Source: an uncultured Eubacterium sp.
Lineage (GTDB): Bacteria; Bacillota; Clostridia; Lachnospirales; Lachnospiraceae
DNA length: 64,000 nt
Direction: 5' to 3'
NCBI GenBank assembly: GCA_934338065.1
Contig: CAKRGX010000004.1
Location: 62,001 to 126,000, forward strand
Translations under genes and position numbers: made by a program
Shown: piece by piece, positions 41,927-50,606 of the stretch
Position numbering within the stretch: position 1 is the first letter of the stretch
How the letters are laid out: every line of letters begins with the position of its first letter
Notes under the pieces: model-generated
Seen by the model: only the letters and a program-made list of their open reading frames with translations
Database searches by the model: none
What the model was told of the DNA's origin: nothing

Positions 41927-42312
41927 TCCCCGTTTCCTCCATGTTCTTCCTCTTGTCTGCTCACTGCATTCAGTTCATCAATTCTCTGTGACATCTTGAC
42001 ACCATACTCAATCGAAGTATCCAGTACAAAAGTCAGTTCCGGCGTATTCCGGAGGTTCATTCTTTTAGCCAACTGATGACGCGCATAGGAAGCACTCTTT
42101 TTCAAGCCTTCCATCGTTTTCTCTTTTGCCGCATCGTCACCAAGCACACTGATAAATATTTTTGCAAACTTGAGGTCAGGTGTAACTTCCACCGCCATAA
42201 CAGATGTCATTGGATGAATACGTGGATCTTTTAAATCCTCACGGATAATCTGACTCATCTCACGCTGTACCTCACTATTGACACGTATATTTTTTACACT
42301 ATTTTTTTTCAT
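41923..42312 (-). CDS. rbfA: Ribosome-binding factor A
   Basis: KH-fold factor of about 129 residues needed for late 30S maturation. Typical are RVNSEVQREMSQIIREDLKDPRI, MTSVMAVEVTPDLKFAKIFISVLG and RHQLAKRMNLRNTPELTFVLD. The ATG at 42312 has GAGGA 6 bases before it; a TTG two codons upstream is within that site. It sits between infB and nrnA. Confidence 0.95.
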   Translation of the reverse strand: MKKNSVKNIRVNSEVQREMSQIIREDLKDPRIHPMTSVMAVEVTPDLKFAKIFISVLGDDAAKEKTMEGLKKSASYARHQLAKRMNLRNTPELTFVLDTSIEYGVKMSQRIDELNAVSRQEEEHGGNGE

Positions 42313-42357
42313 TCCCAATCCTCATTTCTTAAACTTCTATAAGGAACTATGCCTTTC

Positions 42358-44946
42358 CTAGCGCGGAACCTCGACCATCTTATAACACTCAATCTGATCT
42401 CCTTCCTGAAGATCACTGAAACCATCGAATACCAGACCACATTCGTAACCGGCTGCCACTTCTTTCACATCATCTTTAAATCTCTTCAGGCTGGCAAGGT
42501 CTCCCTCAAATAACTGATCATCATCACGACTGATACGTGCACGGCAGCCACGCTCGATCTTACCATCCAGAACATAAGAACCTGCTATTGTTCCTACACC
42601 GGAAGCCTTAAATGTCTGTCTTACCTCTGCGTGGGCAATTACCTTTTCCTCATAAATTGGCTCCAGCATTCCCTTCATTGCCGCTTCAATGTCTTCAATC
42701 GCATCGTAAATAACACGATAGAGACGCACATCTACATTTTCCCGATCTGCGGTATCCTTGGCAGCATTATCAACACGTATGTTGAAACCTATAATAATTG
42801 CATTGGAAGCACTTGCCAGACTGACATCGGATTCGTTAATTGCTCCCACACCGCCATGAATAACACGTACCGCAACTTCATCATTACTTAATTTGACAAG
42901 ACTCTGTTTCACTGCTTCCACAGATCCCTGTACATCCGCTTTAATAATTAGGTTAAGATCTTTGACATTTCCTGCCTGAATCTGGCTGAACAAACCATCT
43001 AGAGACAGTTTCTTAGATTTTGTTTCCTCCAACAGTTTATCCTTACCCTGATCAATATATGCCTGAGCAATCTGTTTGGCATCTTTATCATTTTCTGTTG
43101 CCAGAAATACTTCTCCGGCACTTGGCACACCATTAAGTCCAAGAATTTCTACCGGCGTAGATGGTTTTGCCACCTTGACACGCTCACCATTATGATCCAG
43201 CATGGCTCTTACCTTACCATAGGCAGTACCAACAGCAATATGATCTCCTACATTTAAAGTACCTTTCTGTACCAATACCGATGCTACCGGACCACGTCCT
43301 TTATCAAGACGGGCTTCAATAACAATACCACGCGCGCGGCGCTTTGGATTTGCCTTTAATTCCAACATTTCGGACGTAAGAATGATCATTTCTAAAAGGT
43401 TCTCAATACCCTCTTTCGTATGAGCTGACACCGGACAAAAGATTGTGGAACCACCCCATTCTTCCGGAATAAGTTCATATTCAGAAAGTTCCTGCTTAAC
43501 ACGTTCGATGTTAGCACCTTCCTTATCAATCTTATTAACGGCAACAATAATTTCTACTCCGGCTGCCTTTGCATGATTGATTGCTTCAACCGTCTGTGGC
43601 ATGACACCATCATCTGCTGCAACAACAAGGATTGCAATATCGGTTGACTGTGCTCCACGCATACGCATGGACGTAAATGCTTCATGTCCCGGTGTATCCA
43701 AAAATGTGATCTTCTCACCATTGATTCGGACAACATAAGCACCAATATGCTGCGTAATACCACCAGCCTCATGTTCTGTCACATCAGATTGGCGGATAGC
43801 ATCAAGAAGAGAGGTTTTACCATGATCGACATGCCCCATAACACAGACAACTGGCGGACGTTTTTGCATCTGGCTCTCATCTTCTTCTTCTTCCCTCAGA
43901 AGCTCTGCTACCATATCAACTTTTTCTTCCATTTCACAAAGAATGTCAAAACTAAGTGCAATCTCCTCCGCCTCTTCAAACGTGATATCCTGATTCAATG
44001 ATACCATCTGGCCCTGCATAAACAGTTTCTTAACTAATGCTGCGGCCGGCATTTTCATCTTATCTGCCAGCTCACGGATTGTAAGAGATTCCGGAATCGT
44101 AATCTGCTTAATCTCTTCTTCCGGCTCCTGTTTTACAGGTTCAGGCTTGATAAATGCACCCTTACGATTTGGATCTTTCTTGGAACGGATTCGGCTCATC
44201 TCTTCTTTTGTACTCTTGCGATAACCACCAGTCTTATTCCGGTCATCTTTTTTGCGGTTTCTCTGTCGGGAATTTTTCTGTTCCTGTTTGATTCCATCAA
44301 AACCACTCTGCGCTTTTTCAAATCTTTCAAATACACGCTCGCCGCCCTGCGCTACGCGATTATTTCCATTTCCCTGCCCATTACGACGATCATTCTGGCG
44401 TCTTCCGCGATTATCCTGACGGCCATTTCCGTTTCTTTCACCATTTCCTCTATTAGCCGGACGATCGGTACGACGATCATTATTTCTGGCATTATTTCCA
44501 TTATTCCGATTGTTATTTCGATCGCCATTACGGTTTCCCTGCAGTCTTTTGGCGTTTTGATTATTCTCTCTAACTGTTTTTTCCACTGATTTCTCCGGTT
44601 TCTTTTCTTCCTTTTTCTCTTCTGGTTTCCCAGCAGGCTTCTCAATCGGTTTTTCCATTGGTTTATCTGTCGGCTTTTCCGATTTCTTTTCCACTGGTTT
44701 TTCTATTATTTTTTCTGTTTTCTTTTCTTCAGCCTTTGTTTCATTCTTTACCGATTCAGCTTTTGCTGCCTTCTTCTGGCTAAAATGCTTCATCAAAAAG
44801 GCAATTGCACTATCTTCAATATTACTATTTGGTCCTTTTACATCAAATCCATTTTCATTAAGCAGTTTGACAAGATCACCACTTTTTATGCTCTTGTCTT
44901 GCTGTTGGATACTACGGGCAATTTCAAATATTTTCATTTTTGCCAT
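42358..44946 (-). CDS. infB: Translation initiation factor IF-2
   Basis: GTPase of 862 residues that places initiator tRNA on the 30S subunit. Order: small IF2_N domain ([20 protein letters not shown]), a long low-complexity region (about 75-260) first rich in Lys/Glu/Pro and then in Asn/Arg/Gly, a second IF2_N domain ([22 protein letters not shown]), G domain with [14 protein letters not shown] near residue 374, [13 protein letters not shown], and domains II-IV ending in [20 protein letters not shown] lies 9 bases before the ATG. It overlaps the L7Ae-like gene by 23 bases. Confidence 0.97.
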   Translation of the reverse strand: MAKMKIFEIARSIQQQDKSIKSGDLVKLLNENGFDVKGPNSNIEDSAIAFLMKHFSQKKAAKAESVKNETKAEEKKTEKIIEKPVEKKSEKPTDKPMEKPIEKPAGKPEEKKEEKKPEKSVEKTVRENNQNAKRLQGNRNGDRNNNRNNGNNARNNDRRTDRPANRGNGERNGNGRQDNRGRRQNDRRNGQGNGNNRVAQGGERVFERFEKAQSGFDGIKQEQKNSRQRNRKKDDRNKTGGYRKSTKEEMSRIRSKKDPNRKGAFIKPEPVKQEPEEEIKQITIPESLTIRELADKMKMPAAALVKKLFMQGQMVSLNQDITFEEAEEIALSFDILCEMEEKVDMVAELLREEEEDESQMQKRPPVVCVMGHVDHGKTSLLDAIRQSDVTEHEAGGITQHIGAYVVRINGEKITFLDTPGHEAFTSMRMRGAQSTDIAILVVAADDGVMPQTVEAINHAKAAGVEIIVAVNKIDKEGANIERVKQELSEYELIPEEWGGSTIFCPVSAHTKEGIENLLEMIILTSEMLELKANPKRRARGIVIEARLDKGRGPVASVLVQKGTLNVGDHIAVGTAYGKVRAMLDHNGERVKVAKPSTPVEILGLNGVPSAGEVFLATENDKDAKQIAQAYIDQGKDKLLEETKSKKLSLDGLFSQIQAGNVKDLNLIIKADVQGSVEAVKQSLVKLSNDEVAVRVIHGGVGAINESDVSLASASNAIIIGFNIRVDNAAKDTADRENVDVRLYRVIYDAIEDIEAAMKGMLEPIYEEKVIAHAEVRQTFKASGVGTIAGSYVLDGKIERGCRARISRDDDQLFEGDLASLKRFKDDVKEVAAGYECGLVFDGFSDLQEGDQIECYKMVEVPR

Positions 44947-45265
44947 GCTTTGTTACCTCCAAATCTAATTTCTTGCTGAGGGACTTTGCAAATCCCGCAT
45001 TTGTTACCGCTACTGACGCACGAAATTGTTTACCAATAGCTTTTCCCAATGTTTCTTTATCGCTATACTCTTTGTAAGGAATATGATAATAATGACAGGA
45101 ATTGGAAAAATTTTTCTTTGTATTATCCGAAGCATCCTCCGCCACAATGACTAATCTTGCCAAACCATCCCGGATGGCTTTTTCCGTCATGAATTCACCA
45201 CTAACAATATCTCCTGCTTTCATTGCCATTCCTAAAGTACCTAAAACTTTTCTATCCTCTATCAT
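44924..45265 (-). CDS. L7Ae-family RNA-binding protein (YlxQ-like)
   Basis: A 113-residue L7Ae/L30e-fold protein. Family marks are [28 protein letters not shown] at the start and [19 protein letters not shown] in the middle; [13 protein letters not shown] [19 protein letters not shown] follows. Such proteins bind kink-turn RNA; the partner here is not known. It overlaps ylxR by 14 bases and infB by 23, as usual for the nusA-infB operon of Firmicutes. Confidence 0.93.
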   Translation of the reverse strand: MIEDRKVLGTLGMAMKAGDIVSGEFMTEKAIRDGLARLVIVAEDASDNTKKNFSNSCHYYHIPYKEYSDKETLGKAIGKQFRASVAVTNAGFAKSLSKKLDLEVTKHGKNENI

Positions 45266-45530
45266 CTTTCAACTGCCTCTCTAAATCTTCATACGTTTCG
45301 TGCGGAACATTCATTTTGAAAGAACGACTTAGTGCATTACTCTTTATCGCCTTTTTCAGGCACTCCTCCTTTGCGCAAAGGTAAGCTCCTCTTCCATTTT
45401 GACGCCCCGTAAAGTCGAGGACAATCTCTCCTTCCGGCGTCTTCACAATACGAATCAATTCTTTCTTATCTTTACTCTCGCGACAGCCAATACACTGTCT
45501 TTGCGGTATTTTTCGTACTTGCACTGCCAA
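45252..45530 (-). CDS. YlxR/RnpM family protein
   Basis: A 92-residue protein of the YlxR family (called RnpM in Bacillus, where it modulates RNase P). The sequence PQRQCIGCRESKDKKELIRIV and the loop GRQNGRGAYLCAKEECLKKA carry the conserved cysteines. The start is TTG at 45530 with AGGAGG 8 bases upstream. It lies between nusA and the L7Ae-like gene. The RNase P link is knowledge from homologs. Confidence 0.93.
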   Translation of the reverse strand: MAVQVRKIPQRQCIGCRESKDKKELIRIVKTPEGEIVLDFTGRQNGRGAYLCAKEECLKKAIKSNALSRSFKMNVPHETYEDLERQLKDDRG

Positions 45531-45555
45531 ACGTCATTCCTCCTTTATCTGCAAC

Positions 45556-46623
45556 TTATGAAAGGCTCTGTGTCTCACTCTTGATATCAATCTTATATCC
45601 TGTCAAATGGGCAGCCAGACGGGCATTCTGCCCTTCTTTTCCGATTGCCAGTGACAACTGATAATCAGGAACAATAACCTTTGCACTCTTTTCTTCCGGA
45701 TCATCATTCACCGTAACAGAGACAACTTTCGATGGACTTAATGCATGTTCAATAAATATAGCAGGATCCTCATTCCATTCAACAATATCAATTTTTTCTC
45801 CATGCAGTTCCTCAACAACAGCATTTACTCTGGCTCCATTCATACCAACACACGCTCCTACAGCATCAACGTCCGGATTATTACTGTAAACGGCGATTTT
45901 GGATCGGGAACCGGCTTCACGGGATACACTTTTGATCTCAACAACTCCACTCTGAATCTCTGCCACCTCCGCTTCAAACAATCTCTTTACAAGTTCAGGA
46001 TGCGTACGCGAAATGACAATCCGCGGTCCTCTTGGTGTATCTTTTACCTCAGTCACATATAACTTAATTCTTTCATGAGCCGAAAAATCTTCGCCCTTTA
46101 CCTGCTCCTGTGGAGTCAGTATAGCATCAATCTTTCCAATATTGACATTGTAATTGCCATTACTGTATCTCTGTACCATTCCGGTCACAATATCATGCTC
46201 TTTCGTATAATATTGGTCAAACAACACCTTTCTTTCTTCTTCACGGATTTTCTGTACAACAACCTGTTTAGCCTTCTGTGCTGCTATTCTTCCAAAGTTC
46301 TTCGGTGTCACCTCAAGACTAACCGTTTCCCCTAGTGATGCACCTGGGAATTTCACTTCAGCTTCTGTCAAAGACATCTGAAGCATAGAATCTTCCACTT
46401 CCTCTACTACTACCTTATCCTGGTAAACATGAAACTCCCCTGTTTCACGATCTAGATTAACCCGGATATTATCTGTCTTACCAAATTCATTTTTGCATGC
46501 AGCTACTAATGAATTTTCAATTGCTTCAAGAAGAATTTCTTTACTAATATCTTTCTCCTTTTCTATGGCATTTAATGCCTCTATCAATTCCGGATTTCCT
46601 TTCTGTGTTGCTGTCTTTCTCAT
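45556..46623 (-). CDS. nusA: Transcription termination/antitermination protein NusA
   Basis: 355-residue RNA polymerase-binding factor. N-terminal domain (EALNAIEKEKDISKEILLEA), S1 domain (IVTGMVQRYSNGNYNVNIG, about 135-200), KH1 (CVGMNGARVNAVVEELHGEKI) and KH2 (QLSLAIGKEGQNARLAAHLTG). It lacks the acidic C-terminal repeats of proteobacterial NusA, as is normal in Firmicutes. GGAGG lies 10 bases before the ATG. NusA itself could act on the hairpin in the leader of this operon. Confidence 0.96.
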   Translation of the reverse strand: MRKTATQKGNPELIEALNAIEKEKDISKEILLEAIENSLVAACKNEFGKTDNIRVNLDRETGEFHVYQDKVVVEEVEDSMLQMSLTEAEVKFPGASLGETVSLEVTPKNFGRIAAQKAKQVVVQKIREEERKVLFDQYYTKEHDIVTGMVQRYSNGNYNVNIGKIDAILTPQEQVKGEDFSAHERIKLYVTEVKDTPRGPRIVISRTHPELVKRLFEAEVAEIQSGVVEIKSVSREAGSRSKIAVYSNNPDVDAVGACVGMNGARVNAVVEELHGEKIDIVEWNEDPAIFIEHALSPSKVVSVTVNDDPEEKSAKVIVPDYQLSLAIGKEGQNARLAAHLTGYKIDIKSETQSLS

Positions 46624-46652
46624 TTTTCTATTAATCCTCCATTCAATTGTAT

Positions 46653-47147
46653 TTAAAAAGTTATATATTTACGTATTAAAGCAATGTTCTTTACCGGAAC
46701 GTCCATCTGACGGTCATCTAACCCAATCGTTACGGTAGATGTTTCTTCTTCATATTTTTTTAACACGCCAACAAATTCTTTATCCGAGTATTTTTTACCA
46801 TTCTCTTCCCATGTTACCGGCGAAAACAGTTTAACCTCTACATCTTTTCCCATGTTTCTCACAAAGTCCTTGGGCTTTTTGAATGGACGCAGAAGTCCCG
46901 GCGAACTTACTTCCAAAATATAGGATTCTTCAATAAAATCATTCTGATCTAACAGATCACTTAATTCATGATTAATAACGGTCAGGTCATCAATCGTAAT
47001 GCCTCCCTCTTTATCGATATAAGCTCGCAGATGCCAGATACCAGCTTCTTTCACAAACTCTACATCAACCAATTCATAACTGTACTTCTCTACAATTGGT
47101 ATCAGCAGTTGTTCCGTCTTTGTTTCATAGTCTCGATGTTTGCTCAA
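46653..47147 (-). CDS. rimP: Ribosome maturation factor RimP
   Basis: 164-residue 30S maturation factor, first gene of the nusA operon. Conserved blocks are YELVDVEFVKEAGIWHLRAYIDKEGGI, LDQNDFIEESYILEVSSPGLLRPFKKPKDF and the C-terminal barrel. The start is TTG at 47147 with AAGAGG 7 bases upstream. Its leader contains a strong hairpin (47185-47208) and promoter (47235-47263). Confidence 0.95.
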   Translation of the reverse strand: MSKHRDYETKTEQLLIPIVEKYSYELVDVEFVKEAGIWHLRAYIDKEGGITIDDLTVINHELSDLLDQNDFIEESYILEVSSPGLLRPFKKPKDFVRNMGKDVEVKLFSPVTWEENGKKYSDKEFVGVLKKYEEETSTVTIGLDDRQMDVPVKNIALIRKYITF

Positions 47148-47184
47148 ATAAAAACCTCTTTTCCATTCACTTCACACGAAAAGA

Positions 47185-47208
47185 ATGAGTGGACTTTCGT
47201 CCACTCAT
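47185..47208 (-). promoter_or_regulatory. Hairpin with GAAA tetraloop in the rimP-nusA leader
   Basis: ATGAGTGGAC and GTCCACTCAT form a perfect 10-base stem closed by a GAAA loop on the minus strand, followed by TCTTTTCG. It lies about 30 bases after the predicted start of transcription and about 38 bases before the rimP start. The form fits an attenuator with a modest U run, possibly sensing NusA level. Confidence 0.65.
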
Positions 47209-47234
47209 CTTAATTAACAGTATCATTATCATAT

Positions 47235-47263
47235 ATAATAGCATATGTCACCAATATTTGCAA
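47235..47263 (-). promoter_or_regulatory. Predicted sigma-A promoter of rimP-nusA-infB operon
   Basis: Minus-strand -35 TTGCAA (47258-47263), 17-base spacer, -10 TATTAT (47235-47240), downstream of the xylanase gene. The leader would be about 80 bases and contain the GAAA-loop hairpin. Confidence 0.7.
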
Positions 47264-47275
47264 GTATCTTTTTTT

Positions 47276-47299
47276 ATGAATTCCCATGAATTCCCATGT
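47276..47299. repeat. Tandem repeat of a 10-base unit
   Basis: GAATTCCCAT occurs twice in a row (ATGAATTCCCATGAATTCCCATG) just after the xylanase stop codon. Each unit holds an EcoRI-type palindrome. No T run follows on the minus strand that would make it a terminator. Its meaning is unknown. Confidence 0.6.
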
Positions 47300-47319
47300 A
47301 AATTTCCTCATGAAACAGC

Positions 47320-48990
47320 TCACTGTTTTGGTGCATCGACAAAAGCATAGAAAGATGGTTTCGGCTGAAGCTTATATTCATATCTTCCTGTCTGCGTATT
47401 TTTTGTTCTCTTTTTTGTAAAGAACAGTGGTTTGCAGTCACTTCTCCAGGATACACCATCATTGATTCCCCATACCGTAATTCCTGTTATCCCTTTCGGA
47501 TTCACCAACTTATCTCTATTTCTTTGAGCTTCAACGATTACTTTCATCAAGTCCTTTGTAAATGCTGCCTGATCCTCATCCGTCTCTTTTTCGTTACGAT
47601 AAAGGAATGTAGGTTCTCTTCCATCTGTATCATCCGTATCAAAGTTAATGGTAATATCAAGTTCCGTGATCTGAACTTCTAAACCGGTTTTCAGAAAAGC
47701 TTCCAATGCCGTCTTATACTGCTCAACTGTGGGCCGGCGGATATCAACATGACTTTGCATACCCATACCGCCACAGATTTTTTCCGGCTCTCCTTTATTG
47801 ATAAAATTGATCAGGGCAATTTCATCATCGACGCTAAAATAAGTATCATAATCATTATAGAATAAAGTCACCTTGTCCTGTATTCCTGCTTTCTTCAACT
47901 CATCATAGGCAAAACGGAAAGCATCTTTTACATAACTTGGTTCTAATCCCATATCACCATAAACATTTGTCCAGGAAACCTCGTTGGGATTCTTCGCTCT
48001 GTGAATATACTCATTAACTACATCCCAGCAATAAACAAGGCTGCCCGCTTCTCCTGTCAGTTCTTTTTCTTTGGCACAGACCTGACTAACAACGGTTCTC
48101 ACGAAAAACTCTAACCTGGCGTTCATTGTCTCCTTATCCACAACCTGTCCTGCATCACTGAATCCTGTTTTAAAGAACCAGGTTGGTGTCTGCTGATGCC
48201 ATAAAAGTGTATGGGCACGCATACGAAGGCCCTTCTTTTTGGCAATCTCCATAGCACCAAACACATTTTCCAAATTAAGAACCGGTACCTGTGTTTCCTT
48301 ATAATTATTCAAAGAATATCCTAATTTTTCTGCTTCCTGCTTTGAGATGAGATTTGCCTGATTTCCCAAAACAAAGTCTGGCTTCATCTCATTTTCCAGT
48401 GTAAAACTGTTAAACTGTTGATCAACAAGTTCCATCGTTTTCTTGTCCTGTAACTGCTCCGGATGACTTCCCCATCCCTGATTATATGTCAGACAAGTAC
48501 CAATATTATCGACCAGTCCCTGATAAGCTTTCTTCATAGAAGCCATATCTGACACCGGTGTCTGTGTCTGTGTCGGTGATGTTGTTGACTTGGGCGTAGG
48601 TGCCGGTGCTGCGGAACTTGTTATTAATGGCACATTTGCCGCCTTTGCCTTTTTAACTTTAACAGAACACTTTAATATACTCTTTTTACTTCCTTTTTTC
48701 AATGTAAAGGTCAGTGTTGTTTTTCCCACTTTTTTACCGGTAACTACAACTGCATAGTTTCCCTTCTTCTTGCCGGAAACTATCTTTTTATTCTTAATCT
48801 TCCAGCTAACCTTATACTTTTTCGCATTTTTTACGGTTACTTTCTTTTTCTTTCCTTTTTCGATCGTCACTTTCTTTGTAGACAATTTTGGCTTCTTTGC
48901 CGCCTGTACTTTATTTGTGCCCATTGGTACCATTCCTAATGCTAAGGAAAACACCAAAAGACTCGCCACACCGGCTTTTACCTTCTGCAT
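47320..48990 (-). CDS. Secreted GH10 endo-1,4-beta-xylanase
   Basis: A 556-residue exported xylanase. Signal peptide (residues 1-30, MQKVKAGVASLLVFSLALG then VQAA), a very Lys-rich Ig-like domain of the bacterial cell-surface type (about 35-115, KKVTIEKGKKKKVTVKNAKK), a Pro/Thr/Ser linker (about 120-145) and a GH10 barrel (about 150-550). Active-site marks: HTLLWHQQTPTWF, the acid/base Glu in WDVVNEYIHRAKNP near 322, and the nucleophile Glu in VQITELDI near 440. The basic domain could bind the cell wall. It has its own promoter and sits between housekeeping operons, which suggests insertion of an accessory gene. Confidence 0.94.
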   Translation of the reverse strand: MQKVKAGVASLLVFSLALGMVPMGTNKVQAAKKPKLSTKKVTIEKGKKKKVTVKNAKKYKVSWKIKNKKIVSGKKKGNYAVVVTGKKVGKTTLTFTLKKGSKKSILKCSVKVKKAKAANVPLITSSAAPAPTPKSTTSPTQTQTPVSDMASMKKAYQGLVDNIGTCLTYNQGWGSHPEQLQDKKTMELVDQQFNSFTLENEMKPDFVLGNQANLISKQEAEKLGYSLNNYKETQVPVLNLENVFGAMEIAKKKGLRMRAHTLLWHQQTPTWFFKTGFSDAGQVVDKETMNARLEFFVRTVVSQVCAKEKELTGEAGSLVYCWDVVNEYIHRAKNPNEVSWTNVYGDMGLEPSYVKDAFRFAYDELKKAGIQDKVTLFYNDYDTYFSVDDEIALINFINKGEPEKICGGMGMQSHVDIRRPTVEQYKTALEAFLKTGLEVQITELDITINFDTDDTDGREPTFLYRNEKETDEDQAAFTKDLMKVIVEAQRNRDKLVNPKGITGITVWGINDGVSWRSDCKPLFFTKKRTKNTQTGRYEYKLQPKPSFYAFVDAPKQ

Positions 48991-49023
48991 AGTTAATCCC
49001 CCTTAATTATTTTACTATGTTAT

Positions 49024-49053
49024 AGCATAATATATTTCCTATCCCACTGTCAA
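49024..49053 (-). promoter_or_regulatory. Predicted sigma-A promoter of the xylanase gene
   Basis: Minus-strand -35 TTGACA (49048-49053), 18-base spacer, -10 TATGCT (49024-49029), directly after the rpe stop codon. It gives a short leader; GGGGG lies 7 bases before the ATG. Confidence 0.7.
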
Positions 49054-49056
49054 CGC

Positions 49057-49710
49057 TCAGGATAAATGTTTCAGAAATTCTATTGTATTTTTTCTTGCAT
49101 TCCCCTGAAATATCTTTGTTCCAACAACAAAAATATTAGCGCCGGCTTCACGGATCTCGTCAATGTTATCCAGGCTGACTCCACCGTCCACCTGAATATC
49201 TACATCCAGTCCCCGCTCATCCACGATTCTTCTCAGTATGCGAATTTTATCAAAAACCTCTCGTATCACACTCTGTCCACCATATCCCGGATACACAGAC
49301 ATAACCAGTACCATAGATATCTTATCTAAAACAGGCAGAACACAATCAATAGCTGTATCCGGACTAATGGCAACGCCTGCCTTTTTTCCAAAGCTATTGA
49401 TCTCATCTACTGTTTCTTCCAAATCATCACAGGCTTCAGCGTGTACCGTTATTCCATCCGCTCCATCACCTACGAATCGTTCAATAAACCGGATCGGCTC
49501 CGTAACCATCAAATGCACATCAAAAAAAGCGTCTGTAACATTACGTAGTCCCCTTACAATAGGAAAACCAAAGGATATATTAGGCACGAATATTCCATCC
49601 ATTACATCAATATGAATGTACTCTGCCCCTGCATCGGTTACGGTCTGAATCTCCTTCTCCAAACACCTCACATCCGCTGCCAAAATAGATGGCGACAATC
49701 GATATGTCAT
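49057..49710 (-). CDS. rpe: Ribulose-phosphate 3-epimerase
   Basis: TIM-barrel epimerase of 217 residues linking ribulose 5-phosphate and xylulose 5-phosphate in the pentose phosphate pathway. Motifs: LSPSILAADVRCLEKEI, HIDVMDGIFVPNISFG with metal-site His and Asp, FDVHLMVTEP, MSVYPGYGGQ, IQVDGGVSLDN. The ATG at 49710 overlaps the rsgA stop as ATGA and has GGAGG 8 bases upstream; five codons of open frame before it are ignored. Last gene of the dapA-rpe run. Confidence 0.96.
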   Translation of the reverse strand: MTYRLSPSILAADVRCLEKEIQTVTDAGAEYIHIDVMDGIFVPNISFGFPIVRGLRNVTDAFFDVHLMVTEPIRFIERFVGDGADGITVHAEACDDLEETVDEINSFGKKAGVAISPDTAIDCVLPVLDKISMVLVMSVYPGYGGQSVIREVFDKIRILRRIVDERGLDVDIQVDGGVSLDNIDEIREAGANIFVVGTKIFQGNARKNTIEFLKHLS

Positions 49711-50606
49711 TTTTTCGTCCTCCAATTTTTTCGTCTTTCGCCCTCGACCAGTTCTTCATAAATCTGAACATAGTTTTCATAGCGGCTTTTACATATCTCA
49801 CCATTCGCCAAAGCCTCCTGAACAACACACCCCGGCTCATGAATGTGAGAACACCCCAAATATTTGCATTGCCCCTCATAAGGTAAAAACTCGGTAAAAT
49901 ACTGATGTAGTTGTTCTTTCGTCACATCCGGCGGACGAAGAGAACTAAATCCCGGTGTATCAAACAAAAATGTCTGATTTCCCAGATAGAACAGTTCTGA
50001 ATGTCTCGTAGTATGCTTTCCCCGCTGAATCTTTTCACTAATCTCTCCTGTCTGCGACTGTGCTTCAGGATAGATCAGATTGACCAGACTGGATTTGCCC
50101 ACACCGGATGGTCCCGCTAATACGGTCGTTTTTCCACATAGACATTTTCTTACCTCTTCTATTCCATTCTTTTCTGTGTTACTGATCGTTAAAACACGGT
50201 TCGAACACTTTGCATATATCTGCTTGTACTTTTGTTCATCTTCTGTTGAAACGATATCCTGCTTGCTAAAGCAAATAACCGTCTCTACCCCCTGCCATTC
50301 CATCATAAGCAGAAAACGATCCAGCAGGTTCAGATTTGGCACAGGATTTGCCATCGAAAAGACAACCATTGCCTGATCTACATTGGCAACTGCCGGTCTG
50401 ATCAGTGCATTTGTGCGGGGTAATACTTCCTCAATATTTCCGAGACATTTATGCTGATCTAAGACACGCATCCTAACATTGTCACCGACTAATGGTTTGA
50501 TACCTGCTTTACGGAATCCCCCTTTTGCCTTGCACTCATACAGGCGTTCATCCTCGCACCATGCATAATAAAATCCGGCTATTCCTTTGACAATCTTTCC
50601 TCTCAT
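49707..50606 (-). CDS. rsgA: Small ribosomal subunit GTPase RsgA
   Basis: Circularly permuted GTPase of 299 residues for late 30S assembly. OB fold (about 1-65), G domain with permuted order: FSKQD (G4) precedes VLAGPSGVGKSSLVNLI near residue 165 (G1), then GKHTTRHSELF and FDTPGFSSL; the C-terminal zinc domain has CKYLGCSHIHEPGC. The ATG at 50606 overlaps the prkC stop by one base. It lies between prkC and rpe, as in many Firmicutes. Confidence 0.96.
   Translation of the reverse strand: MRGKIVKGIAGFYYAWCEDERLYECKAKGGFRKAGIKPLVGDNVRMRVLDQHKCLGNIEEVLPRTNALIRPAVANVDQAMVVFSMANPVPNLNLLDRFLLMMEWQGVETVICFSKQDIVSTEDEQKYKQIYAKCSNRVLTISNTEKNGIEEVRKCLCGKTTVLAGPSGVGKSSLVNLIYPEAQSQTGEISEKIQRGKHTTRHSELFYLGNQTFLFDTPGFSSLRPPDVTKEQLHQYFTEFLPYEGQCKYLGCSHIHEPGCVVQEALANGEICKSRYENYVQIYEELVEGERRKNWRTKK

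Noticed and set aside
47276..47299. Terminator after the xylanase gene
   Set aside because: The tandem GAATTCCCAT units do not fold into a single GC-rich stem before a T run on the minus strand; no terminator could be assigned.
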